Shown here piece after piece: positions 27,041 to 37,402 of a DNA stretch of 64,000 nucleotides. Positions within the stretch are counted from its first letter, which is position 1, and every line of letters begins with the position of its first letter. A program made the position numbers and the translations under genes. Origin of the DNA: Variovorax atrisoli 110B (GTDB taxonomy: Bacteria; Pseudomonadota; Gammaproteobacteria; Burkholderiales; Burkholderiaceae_C); contig NZ_KB907452.1 of the NCBI RefSeq assembly GCF_000382045.1, positions 126,295 through 190,294 of the forward strand, given 5' to 3'. The notes under the pieces were generated by a model that saw only the letters and a program-made list of their open reading frames with translations, had not been told where the DNA came from and made no database searches.

Positions 27041-27934
27041 ATGGTTTCTCCGCGTCTCCCCTCGACACAGGGCCTGCAGGCCTTCGAGGCCGTCGCACGG
27101 CTGCGCAGCGTGAACCTCGCGGCCGAGGAGCTCGCCGTGACGCCCAGCGCCGTGAGCCACCGTATCCGCCAGCTCGAGCTGCTGCTCGGACTCAAGTTCT
27201 TCACCGGCAGCGACTTCAGCCTCAGCGCCGACGGCATGGCCTACCTGGCGCGCGTGCGCGAGGCCATCGCTGCGTTGCGGCAGGTGCCGGGGCGCGAGCC
27301 CGAGTCGCAGGTGCGGCGGCTGCGCGTGGCGGTCACGCCGACCTTCTCGCGCCAGATGCTGCTGCCGCGGCTGGCGCGCTTTCGCGACGCATACCCGAAC
27401 ATCGAGCTGATGCTGCAGGTGACCATGCCGGTGCGCAACACCACGGCGGAAGAGGCCGACATCGAGCTGCGCTTCGGCACCGGTCCCTTCCATGACCGCG
27501 AGTTCGCCCAGCTGCTGGCCGACGACGTCTCGCCGGTGTGCAGCCCCGCCTACCTCGAACGCCACGGCCCCTTCGGAGGCTTCGAGACCGACGCCGAGGT
27601 GTCGCGTGCGCAGCTGCTGCGCACGCCGCTGGAGTCGTGGCGCACCTGGTTCAAGGCCTGCGGCATCGGCCTGCCCGAGCCCGCCACGGGCCATCAGTTC
27701 AACGACCTCGGGCTGGCGCTGGATGCCGCGGCGGAAGACTTCGGCGTGGTGCTGATGCACCTGCGCCTGGGCAGCGCCTGGCTCGACAACGGCCGGCTGG
27801 TGCGGCTGTCGCGGCGCAGCGTGCCCTCGCCCAACGCCTACTTCCTGTGCTGGAAGCCCGGCGCCATGGAGCGGTGGGAGTGCGCCACCTTCGTCGAATG
27901 GCTGCGCGAGGCCTTGCGCGAGCGCGCGGCCTGA
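27041..27934 (+). CDS. LysR family regulator, GcvA-like
   Basis: A 297-residue LysR regulator whose N-terminus (LPSTQGLQAFEAVARLRSVNLAAEELAVTPSAVSHRI) is of the GcvA subgroup. The wing ends LKFFTGSDFSLSADG. The effector domain contains VAVTPTFSRQMLLPRL and DIELRFGTG. Located between lctP (divergent, 107 bases) and the L-lactate dehydrogenase gene (same strand, 130 bases downstream), it most likely controls lactate uptake and oxidation, a job done by a GntR regulator in enterobacteria. Start at ATG 27041. No clear dyad was seen in its intergenic region. Confidence 0.88.
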   Translation: MVSPRLPSTQGLQAFEAVARLRSVNLAAEELAVTPSAVSHRIRQLELLLGLKFFTGSDFSLSADGMAYLARVREAIAALRQVPGREPESQVRRLRVAVTPTFSRQMLLPRLARFRDAYPNIELMLQVTMPVRNTTAEEADIELRFGTGPFHDREFAQLLADDVSPVCSPAYLERHGPFGGFETDAEVSRAQLLRTPLESWRTWFKACGIGLPEPATGHQFNDLGLALDAAAEDFGVVLMHLRLGSAWLDNGRLVRLSRRSVPSPNAYFLCWKPGAMERWECATFVEWLREALRERAA

Positions 27935-27946
27935 TCAGGCTGTCGG

Positions 27947-27963
27947 GCTGAATTTTTTTCAGC
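27947..27963 (+). terminator. Possible weak terminator after the lactate-module LysR gene
   Basis: GCTGAA and TTCAGC pair around a T-rich loop, and a second T-run (TTTTTT) follows GGCCGGC at about 27976-27981. The stem is only 6 bp, so this is tentative. Confidence 0.3.
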
Positions 27964-28063
27964 AGCAGGGCCGGCTTTTTTCAGGTGGCGCCCCGCCCTG
28001 CCTGCAGATAATGGCCGGTTAGCTTCCGCCGATCCACCAAGAGAACCCGCCAGGAGACCGCCC

Positions 28064-29221
28064 GTGCCCGACCTTTCCAAGATCACCAACATCGAAGACC
28101 TGCGGGTGATCGCCAAGCGGCGCGTGCCGAAGATGTTCTACGACTACGCCGACTCCGGCGCGTGGACCGAGGGCACCTACCGCGCCAACGAGAGCGACTT
28201 CCAGAAGATCAAGCTGCGCCAGCGCGTGGCGGTGAACATGGAGGGCCGCTCGCTGCGCACCACCATGGTCGGCCAGGAAACCGCGATGCCCGTGGCCATC
28301 GCCCCCACCGGGCTCACCGGCATGCAGCACGCCGACGGCGAGATCCTCGGCGCGCGCGCCGCCAAGGCCTTCGGCATTCCCTTCACGCTGTCCACCATGA
28401 GCATCTGCTCGCTGGAAGACATCGCCGAGAACACCGGCCGCCATCCCTTCTGGTTCCAGCTCTACGTGATGAGGGACCGCGACTTCATCGAGCGCCTGAT
28501 CGAGCGCGCCAAGGCCGCCAACGTGACCGCCCTGCAGCTCACGCTCGACCTGCAGATCCTCGGCCAGCGCCACAAGGACATCAAGAACGGCCTCACCGCA
28601 CCGCCTAAGCCCACCCTCAAGAACCTCATCAACCTCGCCACCAAGCCGCGCTGGTGCATGGGCATGCTGGGCACGAAGCGCCGCACCTTCGGCAACATCG
28701 CGGGCCATGCCAAGGGCGTGAAGGACCTGTCGTCGCTGTCGTCGTGGACCGCCGAGCAGTTCGACCCCGCGCTGAGCTGGGCCGACGTGGAGTGGATCAA
28801 GAAGCTCTGGGGCGGCAAGCTCATCCTCAAGGGCATCATGGACGTGGAGGACGCGCGCCTCGCGGCCTCCAGCGGCGCCGACGCGCTCATCGTGTCGAAC
28901 CACGGCGGCCGCCAGCTCGATGGCGCGCCCTCCTCCATCGCGGCGCTGCCGGCCATCGTCGATGCGGTGGGCAGCGAGATCGAGGTGTGGATGGACGGCG
29001 GCATCCGCAGCGGGCAGGACGTGCTCAAGGCCCGCGCGCTGGGCGCCCGCGGCACGCTCATCGGCCGCAGTTTCCTCTACGGCCTGGGCGCCTTCGGGCA
29101 GGAAGGCGTGACGCGCGCGCTGCAGATCATCCAGAAGGAGCTCGACATCACGATGGCCTTCTGCGGCCGCACGAACATCGACGAGGTCGACTCGAGCATC
29201 CTGCTGCCGGGTACCTTCTGA
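28064..29221 (+). CDS. lldD: FMN-dependent alpha-hydroxy acid dehydrogenase, probable L-lactate dehydrogenase
   Basis: A 385-residue FMN enzyme of the alpha-hydroxy acid dehydrogenase family, oxidising L-lactate to pyruvate and passing electrons to the respiratory chain. The TIM barrel carries FMN-binding PVAIAPTGLTGMQHADGE and, at the C-terminal side, the active-site block SNHGGRQLDG with His280 and Arg283, then WMDGGIRSGQDVLKA for the FMN phosphate. Length fits LldD. Translation starts at GTG 28064, supported by AGGAG at 28052-28056. Genomic context with lctP and a divergent regulator supports lactate; other 2-hydroxy acids remain possible. Confidence 0.92.
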   Translation: MPDLSKITNIEDLRVIAKRRVPKMFYDYADSGAWTEGTYRANESDFQKIKLRQRVAVNMEGRSLRTTMVGQETAMPVAIAPTGLTGMQHADGEILGARAAKAFGIPFTLSTMSICSLEDIAENTGRHPFWFQLYVMRDRDFIERLIERAKAANVTALQLTLDLQILGQRHKDIKNGLTAPPKPTLKNLINLATKPRWCMGMLGTKRRTFGNIAGHAKGVKDLSSLSSWTAEQFDPALSWADVEWIKKLWGGKLILKGIMDVEDARLAASSGADALIVSNHGGRQLDGAPSSIAALPAIVDAVGSEIEVWMDGGIRSGQDVLKARALGARGTLIGRSFLYGLGAFGQEGVTRALQIIQKELDITMAFCGRTNIDEVDSSILLPGTF

Positions 29222-29251
29222 GCTAGCACCCGAGCCCCCCCCGGAAAGCCA

Positions 29252-29285
29252 TGTCGGAGGGAGGCCGATGCGGCATCGGCCGACA
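29252..29285. repeat. Nested inverted repeat between lldD and the MHS permease
   Basis: GGCCGATGC (29263-29271) and GCATCGGCC (29273-29281) flank a single G, nested in an outer pair TGTCGG (29252-29257)/CCGACA (29280-29285). No T-run follows. The arm sequence is the same as that in the hairpin at 17003-17029, but in reversed order. Confidence 0.5.
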
Positions 29286-29355
29286 CGCGCGCGCCACATG
29301 CCGGCGCAGAATGTTTTGGAAACAACACATTGCCTGCACGGCACAAGAAGGCACC

Positions 29356-30690
29356 ATGAGCGCAGTCACGCCTACCTCGGGAGGCCCAGCGGCCTCTGCT
29401 TCATCTCCCCCGCACTACACGGCCGAAGAAAAACGCCACCGCGTCTTCGCGATCATGGCGGCCTCCTGCGGCAACCTGGTCGAATGGTTCGACTTCTACG
29501 TGTACGCCTTCTCGGCGCTGTACTTCGCGCCGGCCTTCTTTCCCAAGTCCGACCCCACAGCGCAACTGCTGAACACCGCGGGCGTGTTCGCGGCGGGCTT
29601 CCTCATGCGGCCCATCGGCGGATGGCTCTTCGGCCGGCTGGCCGACCGGCTGGGGCGCAAGACCTCGATGCTGATCTCGGTGACGATGATGTGCGGCGGC
29701 TCGCTGGTCATCGCCTTCCTGCCCACCTATGCGCAGATCGGCGCATGGGCGCCCTTCCTGCTGCTGGTCTGCCGGCTGTTCCAGGGCCTCTCGGTGGGCG
29801 GCGAATACGGCACCACCGCCACCTACATGAGCGAGGTGGCGCTGCGCGGGCAGCGCGGCTTCTTCTCGTCGTTCCAGTACGTCACGCTGATCGGCGGACA
29901 GCTGCTCGCGGTGCTCGTCATCGTGGTGCTCGAGCAGTTGCTGACCGAGGCCGAGCTCAAGGCGTGGGGCTGGCGCATTCCCTTCGTGATCGGCGCCATC
30001 GCCGCGGTGGTGGCGCTGCTGCTGCGCCGCACGCTGCACGAGACGCAGACCGACGAGGCCAGGAAGAACAAGGAGGCCGGCAGCATCGGCGGCCTCTTCA
30101 GGCACCACACGCCGGCGTTCCTCACGGTGCTGGGCTACACGGCCGGCGGCTCGCTGATCTTCTACACCTTCACCACCTACATGCAGAAGTACCTGGTGAA
30201 CACGGTGCACCTGCCGATCAAGACGGCGAGCTACGTGATGACCTGCGCGCTCTTCGTCTACATGTGCATGCAGCCGGTGTTCGGCGCGCTGTCGGACCGC
30301 ATCGGGAGGCGCAACAACATGCTGCTGTTCGGCGGACTCGGCGCGTTGACGACGGTGCCCATCCTCACCGCGCTGCAGCACACCACGAGCCCGGTGCTGG
30401 CATTCGTGCTCATCATCGTGGCGCTGGCCATCGTGAGCTTCTACACCTCGATCAGCGGCATCGTGAAGGCCGAGATGTTCCCGCCCGAAGTGCGCGCCCT
30501 GGGCGTGGGGCTGGCCTACGCGGTGGCAAACGCGATCTTCGGGGGCTCGGCCGAATACGTGGCGCTGGGCCTCAAGTCAATGGGGCACGAATCGGCCTTC
30601 TTCTGGTACGTGAGCGCGATGATGGTCATCGCCTTCCTCGTGAGCCTGAGGCTGCCGAGGCAGGCGAGCTACCTGCACCACGATCACTGA
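29356..30690 (+). CDS. MHS family MFS transporter (alpha-ketoglutarate permease-like)
   Basis: A 444-residue, twelve-helix transporter of the metabolite:H+ symporter family. The first loop has [20 protein letters not shown], hallmark of KgtP/ProP/ShiA proteins. It is followed by the MFS motif A ([13 protein letters not shown]) and [17 protein letters not shown]. The sequence ends near [20 protein letters not shown], typical of KgtP-type dicarboxylate or 2-oxoacid permeases. It follows lldD by 134 bases containing a hairpin, so it may be expressed separately; import of a pyruvate- or oxoglutarate-like acid would suit the location, but the substrate is not proven. Confidence 0.88.
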   Translation: MSAVTPTSGGPAASASSPPHYTAEEKRHRVFAIMAASCGNLVEWFDFYVYAFSALYFAPAFFPKSDPTAQLLNTAGVFAAGFLMRPIGGWLFGRLADRLGRKTSMLISVTMMCGGSLVIAFLPTYAQIGAWAPFLLLVCRLFQGLSVGGEYGTTATYMSEVALRGQRGFFSSFQYVTLIGGQLLAVLVIVVLEQLLTEAELKAWGWRIPFVIGAIAAVVALLLRRTLHETQTDEARKNKEAGSIGGLFRHHTPAFLTVLGYTAGGSLIFYTFTTYMQKYLVNTVHLPIKTASYVMTCALFVYMCMQPVFGALSDRIGRRNNMLLFGGLGALTTVPILTALQHTTSPVLAFVLIIVALAIVSFYTSISGIVKAEMFPPEVRALGVGLAYAVANAIFGGSAEYVALGLKSMGHESAFFWYVSAMMVIAFLVSLRLPRQASYLHHDH

Positions 30691-30700
30691 GGCGGGCAAT

Positions 30701-30724
30701 AAAAAAGGGGCTATTCCGCCCCTT
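30701..30724 (-). terminator. Rho-independent terminator of the XRE gene, overlapping its stop codon
   Basis: On the minus strand the stem AAGGGGC/GCCCCTT (30705-30711 with 30718-30724) is followed by TTTTTTATTG. The gene's TAG stop at 30711-30713 falls at the stem-loop boundary, so the last codons form half of the hairpin. On the plus strand it may also stop transcripts of the MHS gene. Confidence 0.75.
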
Positions 30725-31163
30725 CCAGCCGCTGTGCCACCTGCTGCTTGCCTAGCCCTCGCACGGCCGCGAGGCTCAGCAGCTGCGCGGCCCTGGGCCT
30801 GGCCTTGCCCTGTTCCCAGTGATAGATCGTCTGGCCGGAAACGCCGACCAGCTTTCCGTAGGCGGCGGCGGAGATGCCCAGCTTCGCGCGATGCGCAGCC
30901 AGGCGGCCGGCGCTGAACCTGCGCTTGGGACCTTCATCGCCGGAATCGTCCGGTGCGCTCGCCCGCACGCCGCGGGAGGTGCCCTTGGCGACGTTGCGCA
31001 GTTCCTTTTCCAGCGAACTGATCTGGCGGCGCAATGCCGCAATGGCCGCACGATGGTGAACCGATGCCTTCTTGAGGGTTTCCATTTCCGCGCGAACTTC
31101 CTTGCGGGCGACGCGCGAGATCTCGGATTTAAGAATGGATGCAATGTTTGGCATGGCCGGCAT
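30711..31163 (-). CDS. Coiled-coil protein with C-terminal XRE helix-turn-helix
   Basis: A protein of about 150 residues. The N-terminal half is a long charged helix predicted to be coiled coil (EISRVARKEVRAEMETLKKA, later RRQISSLEKELRNVAKG). The C-terminal part is an XRE-type helix-turn-helix (LGISAAAYGKLVGVSGQTIY, HWEQGKARPR). That order, dimerising coil first and DNA-binding domain last, is the reverse of most small XRE repressors. Two starts are possible, ATG 31161-31163 or ATG 31152-31154; neither has a clear ribosome-binding site. The region upstream (31165-31225) is AT-rich. Target genes are unknown; the MHS gene is convergent and the mutarotase gene lies upstream on the same strand. 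Confidence 0.8.
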   Translation of the reverse strand: MPAMPNIASILKSEISRVARKEVRAEMETLKKASVHHRAAIAALRRQISSLEKELRNVAKGTSRGVRASAPDDSGDEGPKRRFSAGRLAAHRAKLGISAAAYGKLVGVSGQTIYHWEQGKARPRAAQLLSLAAVRGLGKQQVAQRLEGAE

Positions 31164-31225
31164 TGTGCCCAGTAAATGTAAACCCGGGCAAAAAACCGAA
31201 GCTCGATCAAACTTGAATCTTTTGA

Positions 31226-31555
31226 TTACAAGCAGAAGATTTGCTGCATCGCGGTCCATTTCTCGCCTTCCGGCGTCCATGGCGTGGGTGCCTGGAACTT
31301 CCACATCAGCTCTTCCCACTGCCTGATCTTCGGATCGGTGCGCGTGGCGAGCGCCATTGCCTGGGCGTCGTAGCGGGCGTCGTCGGTTTCCATCAGCATC
31401 ACCATCCGCGTGCCGATCCGATGGATTTCCATGGCCGTCACGCCATGCGAATCCAGATGCGCGCGCACCTCGGGCCAGATATCGCGGTGATAAGCCTCGT
31501 ATTCGGCGATCAGTGCCGGGTCGTCTTTCAAATCGAGAGCAAGGAAATGGCGCAT
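31226..31555 (-). CDS. L-rhamnose/L-fucose-type mutarotase (RhaM family)
   Basis: A 109-residue member of the RhaM family. Conserved residues include His in EYEAYHRDIWPEV (about residue 22) and Tyr, and the Trp pair in WEELMWKFQAPTPW near the C-terminus. These enzymes interconvert alpha and beta anomers of 6-deoxyhexoses. The ATG at 31553-31555 has GGAG six bases before it, which decides against the TTG two codons upstream. As the last gene of the L-fucose-type cluster, its likely substrate is L-fucose rather than L-rhamnose, by context only. Confidence 0.9.
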   Translation of the reverse strand: MRHFLALDLKDDPALIAEYEAYHRDIWPEVRAHLDSHGVTAMEIHRIGTRMVMLMETDDARYDAQAMALATRTDPKIRQWEELMWKFQAPTPWTPEGEKWTAMQQIFCL

Positions 31556-31584
31556 GCACAACTCCAGTCAGGACTGCGAAGCGA

Positions 31585-32379
<795 letters not shown>

Positions 32380-33657
32380 TTATCCGCGAAAGCGGTACTG
32401 CTCCAGCGATTGCGCCTTCATCTCGATGGAGAAGCCCGGCCGCTTCGGCGGCAGGTAGGCCGCATTGCGGACTTCGCAGGGCTCCACGAAATGCTCGTGC
32501 AGGTGATCGACGTACTCGGCCACGCGGCCCTCGCGAGTGCCGGAGATGCAGAGGTAGTCGATCATCGAGAGATGCTGCACGTACTCGCACAGCCCCACGC
32601 CGCCCGCATGGGGGCATACGGGCAGCTTGTACTTCGCGGCCATCAGCATCACCGCGAGGATCTCGTTCACGCCGCCGAGGCGGCAGGCGTCGATCTGCAC
32701 CACGTCGATGCCGCCGCGCATGATGAACTGCTTGAACATGATGCGGTTCTGGCACATCTCGCCCGTGGCCACCTTCACGGGCGAGATGCCCTCGCGGATC
32801 CTGCGGTGGCCCTCCACGTCGTCGGGGCTGGTGGGCTCCTCGATGAACCACGGCCTGGCGAAGGCGAGCTGACGCACCCAGTCGATGGCCTGGCCCACCT
32901 CCCAGACCTGGTTGGCGTCGATCATCAGGTGCCGGTCCGGCCCGAGCACCTCGCGCGCCACCTTCAGGCGGCGAATGTCGTCCTGCAGGTCGCGCCCCAC
33001 CTTGAGCTTGATGTGGCCGAAGCCCGCGTCGATCGCCTCCTGCGCGAGCCGCCGCAGCTTCTCGTCGGGGTAGCCCAGCCAGCCGGCGGAGGTGGTGTAG
33101 CAGGGGTAGCCCTCGGCCTTCAACGTGGCGATGCGTTCCTGCTTGCCCTTCGATGCCTCGCGCAGCAGCGCGAGCGCCTCGTCGGGCGCGATGCAGTCGG
33201 TGATGTAGCGGAAGTCGATGCAGCGCACCAGTTCCTCGGGCGACATGTCGGCCACCAGCTGCCACACGGGCTTGCCTTCGGACTTGGCCCACAGGTCCCA
33301 CATCGCATTGACGATCGCGCCGGTCGCGAGATGGATCGCGCCCTTGTCGGGGCCGATCCAGCGCAGCTGGCTGTCGGAGGTCACGTGCCGCCAGAAGCGG
33401 CCCATGTCCTCGGCCACCCATGCGAGGTCGAGCCCCACAACGAGATGCCGCATGGCCTCGATGGCCGCGCAGCAGATCTCGTTGCCGCGGCCGATGGTGA
33501 ACGTGAGGCCGTGGCCCTCCAGCCCGGGCTGGTCGGTCTCGAGCACGACGTAGGCCGCCGAGTAGTCGGGGTCGGGGTTCATCGCATCCGAACCGTCCAG
33601 ATGCTGCGAGGTGGGAAAGCGCACGTCGAGCACGCGCATGGAGCGGACGATGGTCAT
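32380..33657 (-). CDS. fucD: L-fuconate dehydratase (enolase superfamily)
   Basis: A 425-residue enzyme of the mandelate racemase group. It dehydrates L-fuconate to 2-keto-3-deoxy-L-fuconate. The catalytic lysines are Lys217 and Lys219 in GHIKLKV. The metal ligands are Asp247 (MIDANQVW), Glu273 (FIEEPTS) and Glu300 (VATGEM), and the general acid is His350 (CPHAGGVG). From memory these fit the numbering of the characterised Xanthomonas FucD with an offset of one, so the call is strong. Start is ATG 33655-33657. A 143-base gap separates it from the upstream transporter receptor gene, so it may have its own promoter. Confidence 0.94.
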   Translation of the reverse strand: MTIVRSMRVLDVRFPTSQHLDGSDAMNPDPDYSAAYVVLETDQPGLEGHGLTFTIGRGNEICCAAIEAMRHLVVGLDLAWVAEDMGRFWRHVTSDSQLRWIGPDKGAIHLATGAIVNAMWDLWAKSEGKPVWQLVADMSPEELVRCIDFRYITDCIAPDEALALLREASKGKQERIATLKAEGYPCYTTSAGWLGYPDEKLRRLAQEAIDAGFGHIKLKVGRDLQDDIRRLKVAREVLGPDRHLMIDANQVWEVGQAIDWVRQLAFARPWFIEEPTSPDDVEGHRRIREGISPVKVATGEMCQNRIMFKQFIMRGGIDVVQIDACRLGGVNEILAVMLMAAKYKLPVCPHAGGVGLCEYVQHLSMIDYLCISGTREGRVAEYVDHLHEHFVEPCEVRNAAYLPPKRPGFSIEMKAQSLEQYRFRG

Positions 33658-33800
33658 TTGAATCTGTCTGGAGGGATCGAAGGGAGATCGGACAGCCGAG
33701 CGCAGGGGGCGCGAAAGACGAAATCGAGAAATGATCTGCAGTCTTTTTGAGGCCTTTGCGCACCTCGACTTTGTTCTGTGTTCGGCTGTGCTTGCTCCGC

Positions 33801-34757
33801 CTAGTCGTAAAGCACCGCCGCAATCTTGGGGTCGGCGATGTTGGTCTTGTCGTACCAGAAGAAGCCGGTGTCGACGATCTTCGGCAGCTTCTCGCCCTTG
33901 ATGGCCTTCACCGCCATCTCGACGGTCTTGTAGCCCATGCCCACCGGGTTCTGCGTGATGGCGCCGGCCATGCTGCCGTCCATGATCGCGTTCTTCTGCT
34001 GCTTGCCCGAGTCGTAGCCGATGACCACGACCTTGCCGGTGCGCTTCATCTCCTTCACGCCGTTGACCACGCCGATGGCCGAGCCCTCGTTGGCGCCGAA
34101 GATGCCCTTGATGTTGGGCGACGCCTGCAGGATCGACTTGGTGATCTCGGTGGACTTCAGCTGGTCGCCGCCGCCGTACTGCACGCTCACGATCTTGATG
34201 TTGGGGTAGGTCGACTTGATGCGGTTGACGAAGCCGTCGCGCCGGTCGACGCCGGTGCGGCTGGTCTGGTCGTGCACCACCAGCGCCACCTCGCCGCTCT
34301 TGCCGATGAGCTCGGCCATCTTGTCGGCGGCCAGCGCCGCGGCGGCCTTGTTGTCGGTGGTGGTCGTGGTGACGGGAATGTCGCTGTCCACGCCCGAGTC
34401 GAAGGCCACCACCGGGATCTTCGCGGCCTGCGCCTTCTTCAGCAGCGGAATCGCGGCCTGGCTGTCGAGCGCGGCGAAGCCGATGGCCTGCGGCTTCTTG
34501 GCGAGCGCGGCCGAGAGCATGTCGATCTGCTTGTCGACCATGGCCTCGGTCTCGGGGCCCTCGAAGCTCACCTTCACCTTCAGGTCCTTGGCGGCCTGCT
34601 CGGCGCCCTGCTTCACCGCCTGCCAGAACTGGTGCTGGAAGCCCTTGGACACGAGCGGGACGTAGACCTCCTGCGCCTGCTGTGCCTGCGCGAACGCCGA
34701 CACGCTGGCAAGGGTCGCGCCCAGCGCGCAAGCGACGACTGTTCTTCTCTGGATCAT
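33801..34757 (-). CDS. Ribose-type ABC sugar-binding protein
   Basis: A 318-residue periplasmic receptor (Peripla_BP_4, RbsB-like). Signal peptide residues 1-26 end AFAQAQ. The ligand-binding lobes include VYVPLVSKGFQHQFWQAVKQG, VVAFDSGVDSDIP and the hinge IFGANEGSAIGVVNG, then VVIGYDSGKQQ near the C-terminal lobe. It should bind a monosaccharide in the periplasm and deliver it to the permease encoded 64 bases downstream. Context suggests L-fucose or a close relative. Start at ATG 34755-34757. Confidence 0.92.
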   Translation of the reverse strand: MIQRRTVVACALGATLASVSAFAQAQQAQEVYVPLVSKGFQHQFWQAVKQGAEQAAKDLKVKVSFEGPETEAMVDKQIDMLSAALAKKPQAIGFAALDSQAAIPLLKKAQAAKIPVVAFDSGVDSDIPVTTTTTDNKAAAALAADKMAELIGKSGEVALVVHDQTSRTGVDRRDGFVNRIKSTYPNIKIVSVQYGGGDQLKSTEITKSILQASPNIKGIFGANEGSAIGVVNGVKEMKRTGKVVVIGYDSGKQQKNAIMDGSMAGAITQNPVGMGYKTVEMAVKAIKGEKLPKIVDTGFFWYDKTNIADPKIAAVLYD

Positions 34758-34821
34758 GCGATGTCTCCTGTGGTTGTGGGGGAACGAACGGATCGGGGAG
34801 GCAGGAAGGAAGGCAGGAAGT

Positions 34822-35862
34822 TCAATGCACCTTGCTGCCGCTGCGGCGGCGCAGGATGTCGGCGTACACGGCCAGGATGATGATCACGCCCGTGACCACC
34901 GTCTGCCATTCCTGCGCGACCGACAGGATGCGCAGGCCATTGGTGAGCACGCTCATGATGAAGGCGCCGATGATGGTGCCCACGATGGTGCCGGTGCCGC
35001 CGCTGAGCGAGGTGCCGCCGATGACCACCGCCGCGATGGCGTCGAGTTCGTAGCCCTGCCCCAGCGCGGGCTGCGCCGAGTTCAGCCGCGAGGCGATCAG
35101 CAGCCCCGCGATGCCGCAGATGCCGCCGCTGACCGTGTAGACCACGATCTTCCAGAAGTCGGTGTTCACGCCCGACAGGCGCACCGCCTCCTCGTTGCTG
35201 CCGAGCGCGAAGGTGTAGCGCCCGAGCAGGGTCCTGTTGAGCACGATGCTCGCGGCCACCGCCACCAGGAAGAGGATCAGCACCGCGTTGGGAATGGGCA
35301 GCGCCGGAACGATGTCGCCGATCAGCGAGTCCTGCGAGATGGCGGTGAAGCCCGGCGTGTCGTTGAAGTAGATCGGCTTGGTGCCCGAGATCACCAGAGA
35401 CAGGCCCTTGAGCAGCATCATCATGCCCAGCGTCGCGATGAAGGGCGGGATCTTCAGCTTGGCGATCAGCAGGCCCGAGACGAAGCCGCTGAGCGCCCCG
35501 AAGAAGATGGCCGCGCAGATGCCCAGCCACAGCGGCATGCCCATGTAGGTGAGCACCACGCCGGTCATGACGGCGCAGAAGGTCATCAGCGTGCCCACCG
35601 AGAGATCGATGCCCGAGGTGATGATGACGAAGGTGCAGGCGATGGCGAGCACGCCGTTCACCGCGGTCGACTGCAGAATGCCCACGAGGTTGTCGGCCTG
35701 CAGGAACTGCGGCGAGGCGAAGCTGAAGAACACCATCAGCACGACGAGGCTGGCGAAGGCCAGGAGCTTCTGCCGCGTGGCGGGACGCAGGAGCCGGTCC
35801 TTCAGCGACTTCGGCGAGAAGCCCGGCGCAGCGGCGGTGGTGGTCACGGTGGGGGTCGTCAA
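34822..35862 (-). CDS. Ribose-type ABC sugar transporter permease
   Basis: A 346-residue inner-membrane permease of the RbsC family with 8-10 helices. Family blocks are VFFSFASPQFLQADNLVGIL, FVIITSGIDLSVGTLM and GSNEEAVRLSGVN (the cytoplasmic coupling loop), then AVVIGGTSLSGGTGTIVGT. Translation appears to start at TTG 35860-35862, since no ATG fits and GGAG lies seven bases upstream; a GTG slightly downstream is an alternative. It lies 19 bases after the ATPase gene and belongs to the same operon. Confidence 0.92.
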   Translation of the reverse strand: MTTPTVTTTAAAPGFSPKSLKDRLLRPATRQKLLAFASLVVLMVFFSFASPQFLQADNLVGILQSTAVNGVLAIACTFVIITSGIDLSVGTLMTFCAVMTGVVLTYMGMPLWLGICAAIFFGALSGFVSGLLIAKLKIPPFIATLGMMMLLKGLSLVISGTKPIYFNDTPGFTAISQDSLIGDIVPALPIPNAVLILFLVAVAASIVLNRTLLGRYTFALGSNEEAVRLSGVNTDFWKIVVYTVSGGICGIAGLLIASRLNSAQPALGQGYELDAIAAVVIGGTSLSGGTGTIVGTIIGAFIMSVLTNGLRILSVAQEWQTVVTGVIIILAVYADILRRRSGSKVH

Positions 35863-35881
35863 GGGCAGTCTCCGGTCGTGT

Positions 35882-37396
35882 TCAGGGGGCGGCTTGTGCG
35901 GTCTCGCGCCGGGTGGCGAGCTGCATGATCTTTTCCTGCGAGGCCTCGCGCGCCGAGAGTTCGCCGGTGATGCGGCCCTCGCACATCACGAGCACGCGGT
36001 GGCTCATGCGCAGGATCTCGGGCAGCTCCGAGGAGATGATGACGATGGCCTTGCCCTGCGCGGCCAGTTCATTGAGCAGGCGGTAGATCTCGGCCTTGGC
36101 GCCCACGTCGATGCCACGCGTGGGCTCGTCGAAGAAGAGCACGTCGCAGTCGCGCAGCAGCCACTTGGCGATGACGATCTTCTGCTGGTTTCCGCCCGAC
36201 AGCAGCCGCACCTGCTGGCGCACCGACGGCGTCTTGATGCCGAGCTGCCGCACGTAGCGCTCGCCGGCCGATGCCAGCGCCGCCTGGTCGACGAAGAAGC
36301 CTGCCGACAGGAAGCGCTTCATGCTCGCGAGCGCGATGTTGGTCTCGACGTCCATGCCGGTGGCGAGGCCGAAGTGCTTGCGGTCTTCCGAGAGGTATCC
36401 GATGCCGTGGGCCACTGCGTCCTGCGGCGAGGCGATGGCTGCCTTCCGGCCCTTCACGAAGACTTCGCCCGCGTCGATGCGGTCGGCGCCGAACACGGCA
36501 CGGGCCAGCTCGGTGCGGCCCGCGCCCATGAGCCCGGCAAAGCCCAGGATCTCGCCGCGCCGCAGCACGAAGCTCGCGTCGCGCACCATGCCGCCCCTGC
36601 GGATGCCCCTGGCCTCCAGCACCACTTCGTTGGCGGAGGTGTCGGGCATCTCGTGCTCGGCCTCGGCGAGCTGGCGCCCGACCATCATCGCGATGAGCGT
36701 GTCCATCGGCGTGCTCGCCATCGGCACGGTGGCGATGTACTGGCCGTCGCGCATCACGGTCACCCGGTCGGCGATGCGCTTCAGCTCATCCATCTTGTGT
36801 GAGATATAGACGACGGCAACGCCGCGCGACTTCAGCCGCGCGATGATGCGGAACAGGTCGGCCACTTCCTCGTTGTTCAGCGCGGCGGTGGGCTCGTCCA
36901 TGATCAGCACGCGCGAATCGAACGACAGCGCCTTGGCGATCTCCACCATCTGCTGCCGGGCCACCGTGAGCTCGCCCACCGGCGTGCGCGGGTCGAGCTT
37001 CAGGTTCATGCGCTCGAAGATGCGCTGCGCCTCGCAGCACATGGCTTCCTCGTCGATGAAGACGCCGAAGCGCCCGCGCGGCTCGCGGCCGATGAAGATG
37101 TTCTGCGCGGCGCTCAGGTGGTTCATCAGGTTGAGCTCCTGATGGATGATCCCGATGCCCAGCGCCTGCGCGGCGCGTGGGCTTTCGATGTCGACCGGCC
37201 GGCCGTCGAGCAGCACCTCGCCCGAATCCTTGCGGTACACGCCCGCCAGCACCTTCATCAGCGTGGACTTGCCCGCGCCGTTCTCGCCCATGAGTGCATG
37301 CACTTCGCCGGGCAGCAGCTCGAATTGCGCCCTGTCGAGCGCGCGCACGCCGGCGAAGGACTTGCTCAGGTCGCGGATGGTGACGATGGGTTGCAT
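35882..37396 (-). CDS. Ribose-type ABC sugar transporter ATP-binding protein (two-domain)
   Basis: A 504-residue tandem ATPase like RbsA/MglA. The first half has Walker [10 protein letters not shown], Walker [12 protein letters not shown] and a divergent signature, LTVARQQMV, in place of the usual LSVGQQQMV. The second half has a degenerate Walker A (GAGRTELA, typical of the family), signature LLSGGNQQK and Walker [13 protein letters not shown]. It follows the lactonase gene by six bases. It should power uptake of the sugar degraded by this cluster. Confidence 0.93.
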   Translation of the reverse strand: MQPIVTIRDLSKSFAGVRALDRAQFELLPGEVHALMGENGAGKSTLMKVLAGVYRKDSGEVLLDGRPVDIESPRAAQALGIGIIHQELNLMNHLSAAQNIFIGREPRGRFGVFIDEEAMCCEAQRIFERMNLKLDPRTPVGELTVARQQMVEIAKALSFDSRVLIMDEPTAALNNEEVADLFRIIARLKSRGVAVVYISHKMDELKRIADRVTVMRDGQYIATVPMASTPMDTLIAMMVGRQLAEAEHEMPDTSANEVVLEARGIRRGGMVRDASFVLRRGEILGFAGLMGAGRTELARAVFGADRIDAGEVFVKGRKAAIASPQDAVAHGIGYLSEDRKHFGLATGMDVETNIALASMKRFLSAGFFVDQAALASAGERYVRQLGIKTPSVRQQVRLLSGGNQQKIVIAKWLLRDCDVLFFDEPTRGIDVGAKAEIYRLLNELAAQGKAIVIISSELPEILRMSHRVLVMCEGRITGELSAREASQEKIMQLATRRETAQAAP

Positions 37397-37402
37397 GGCT
37401 GT

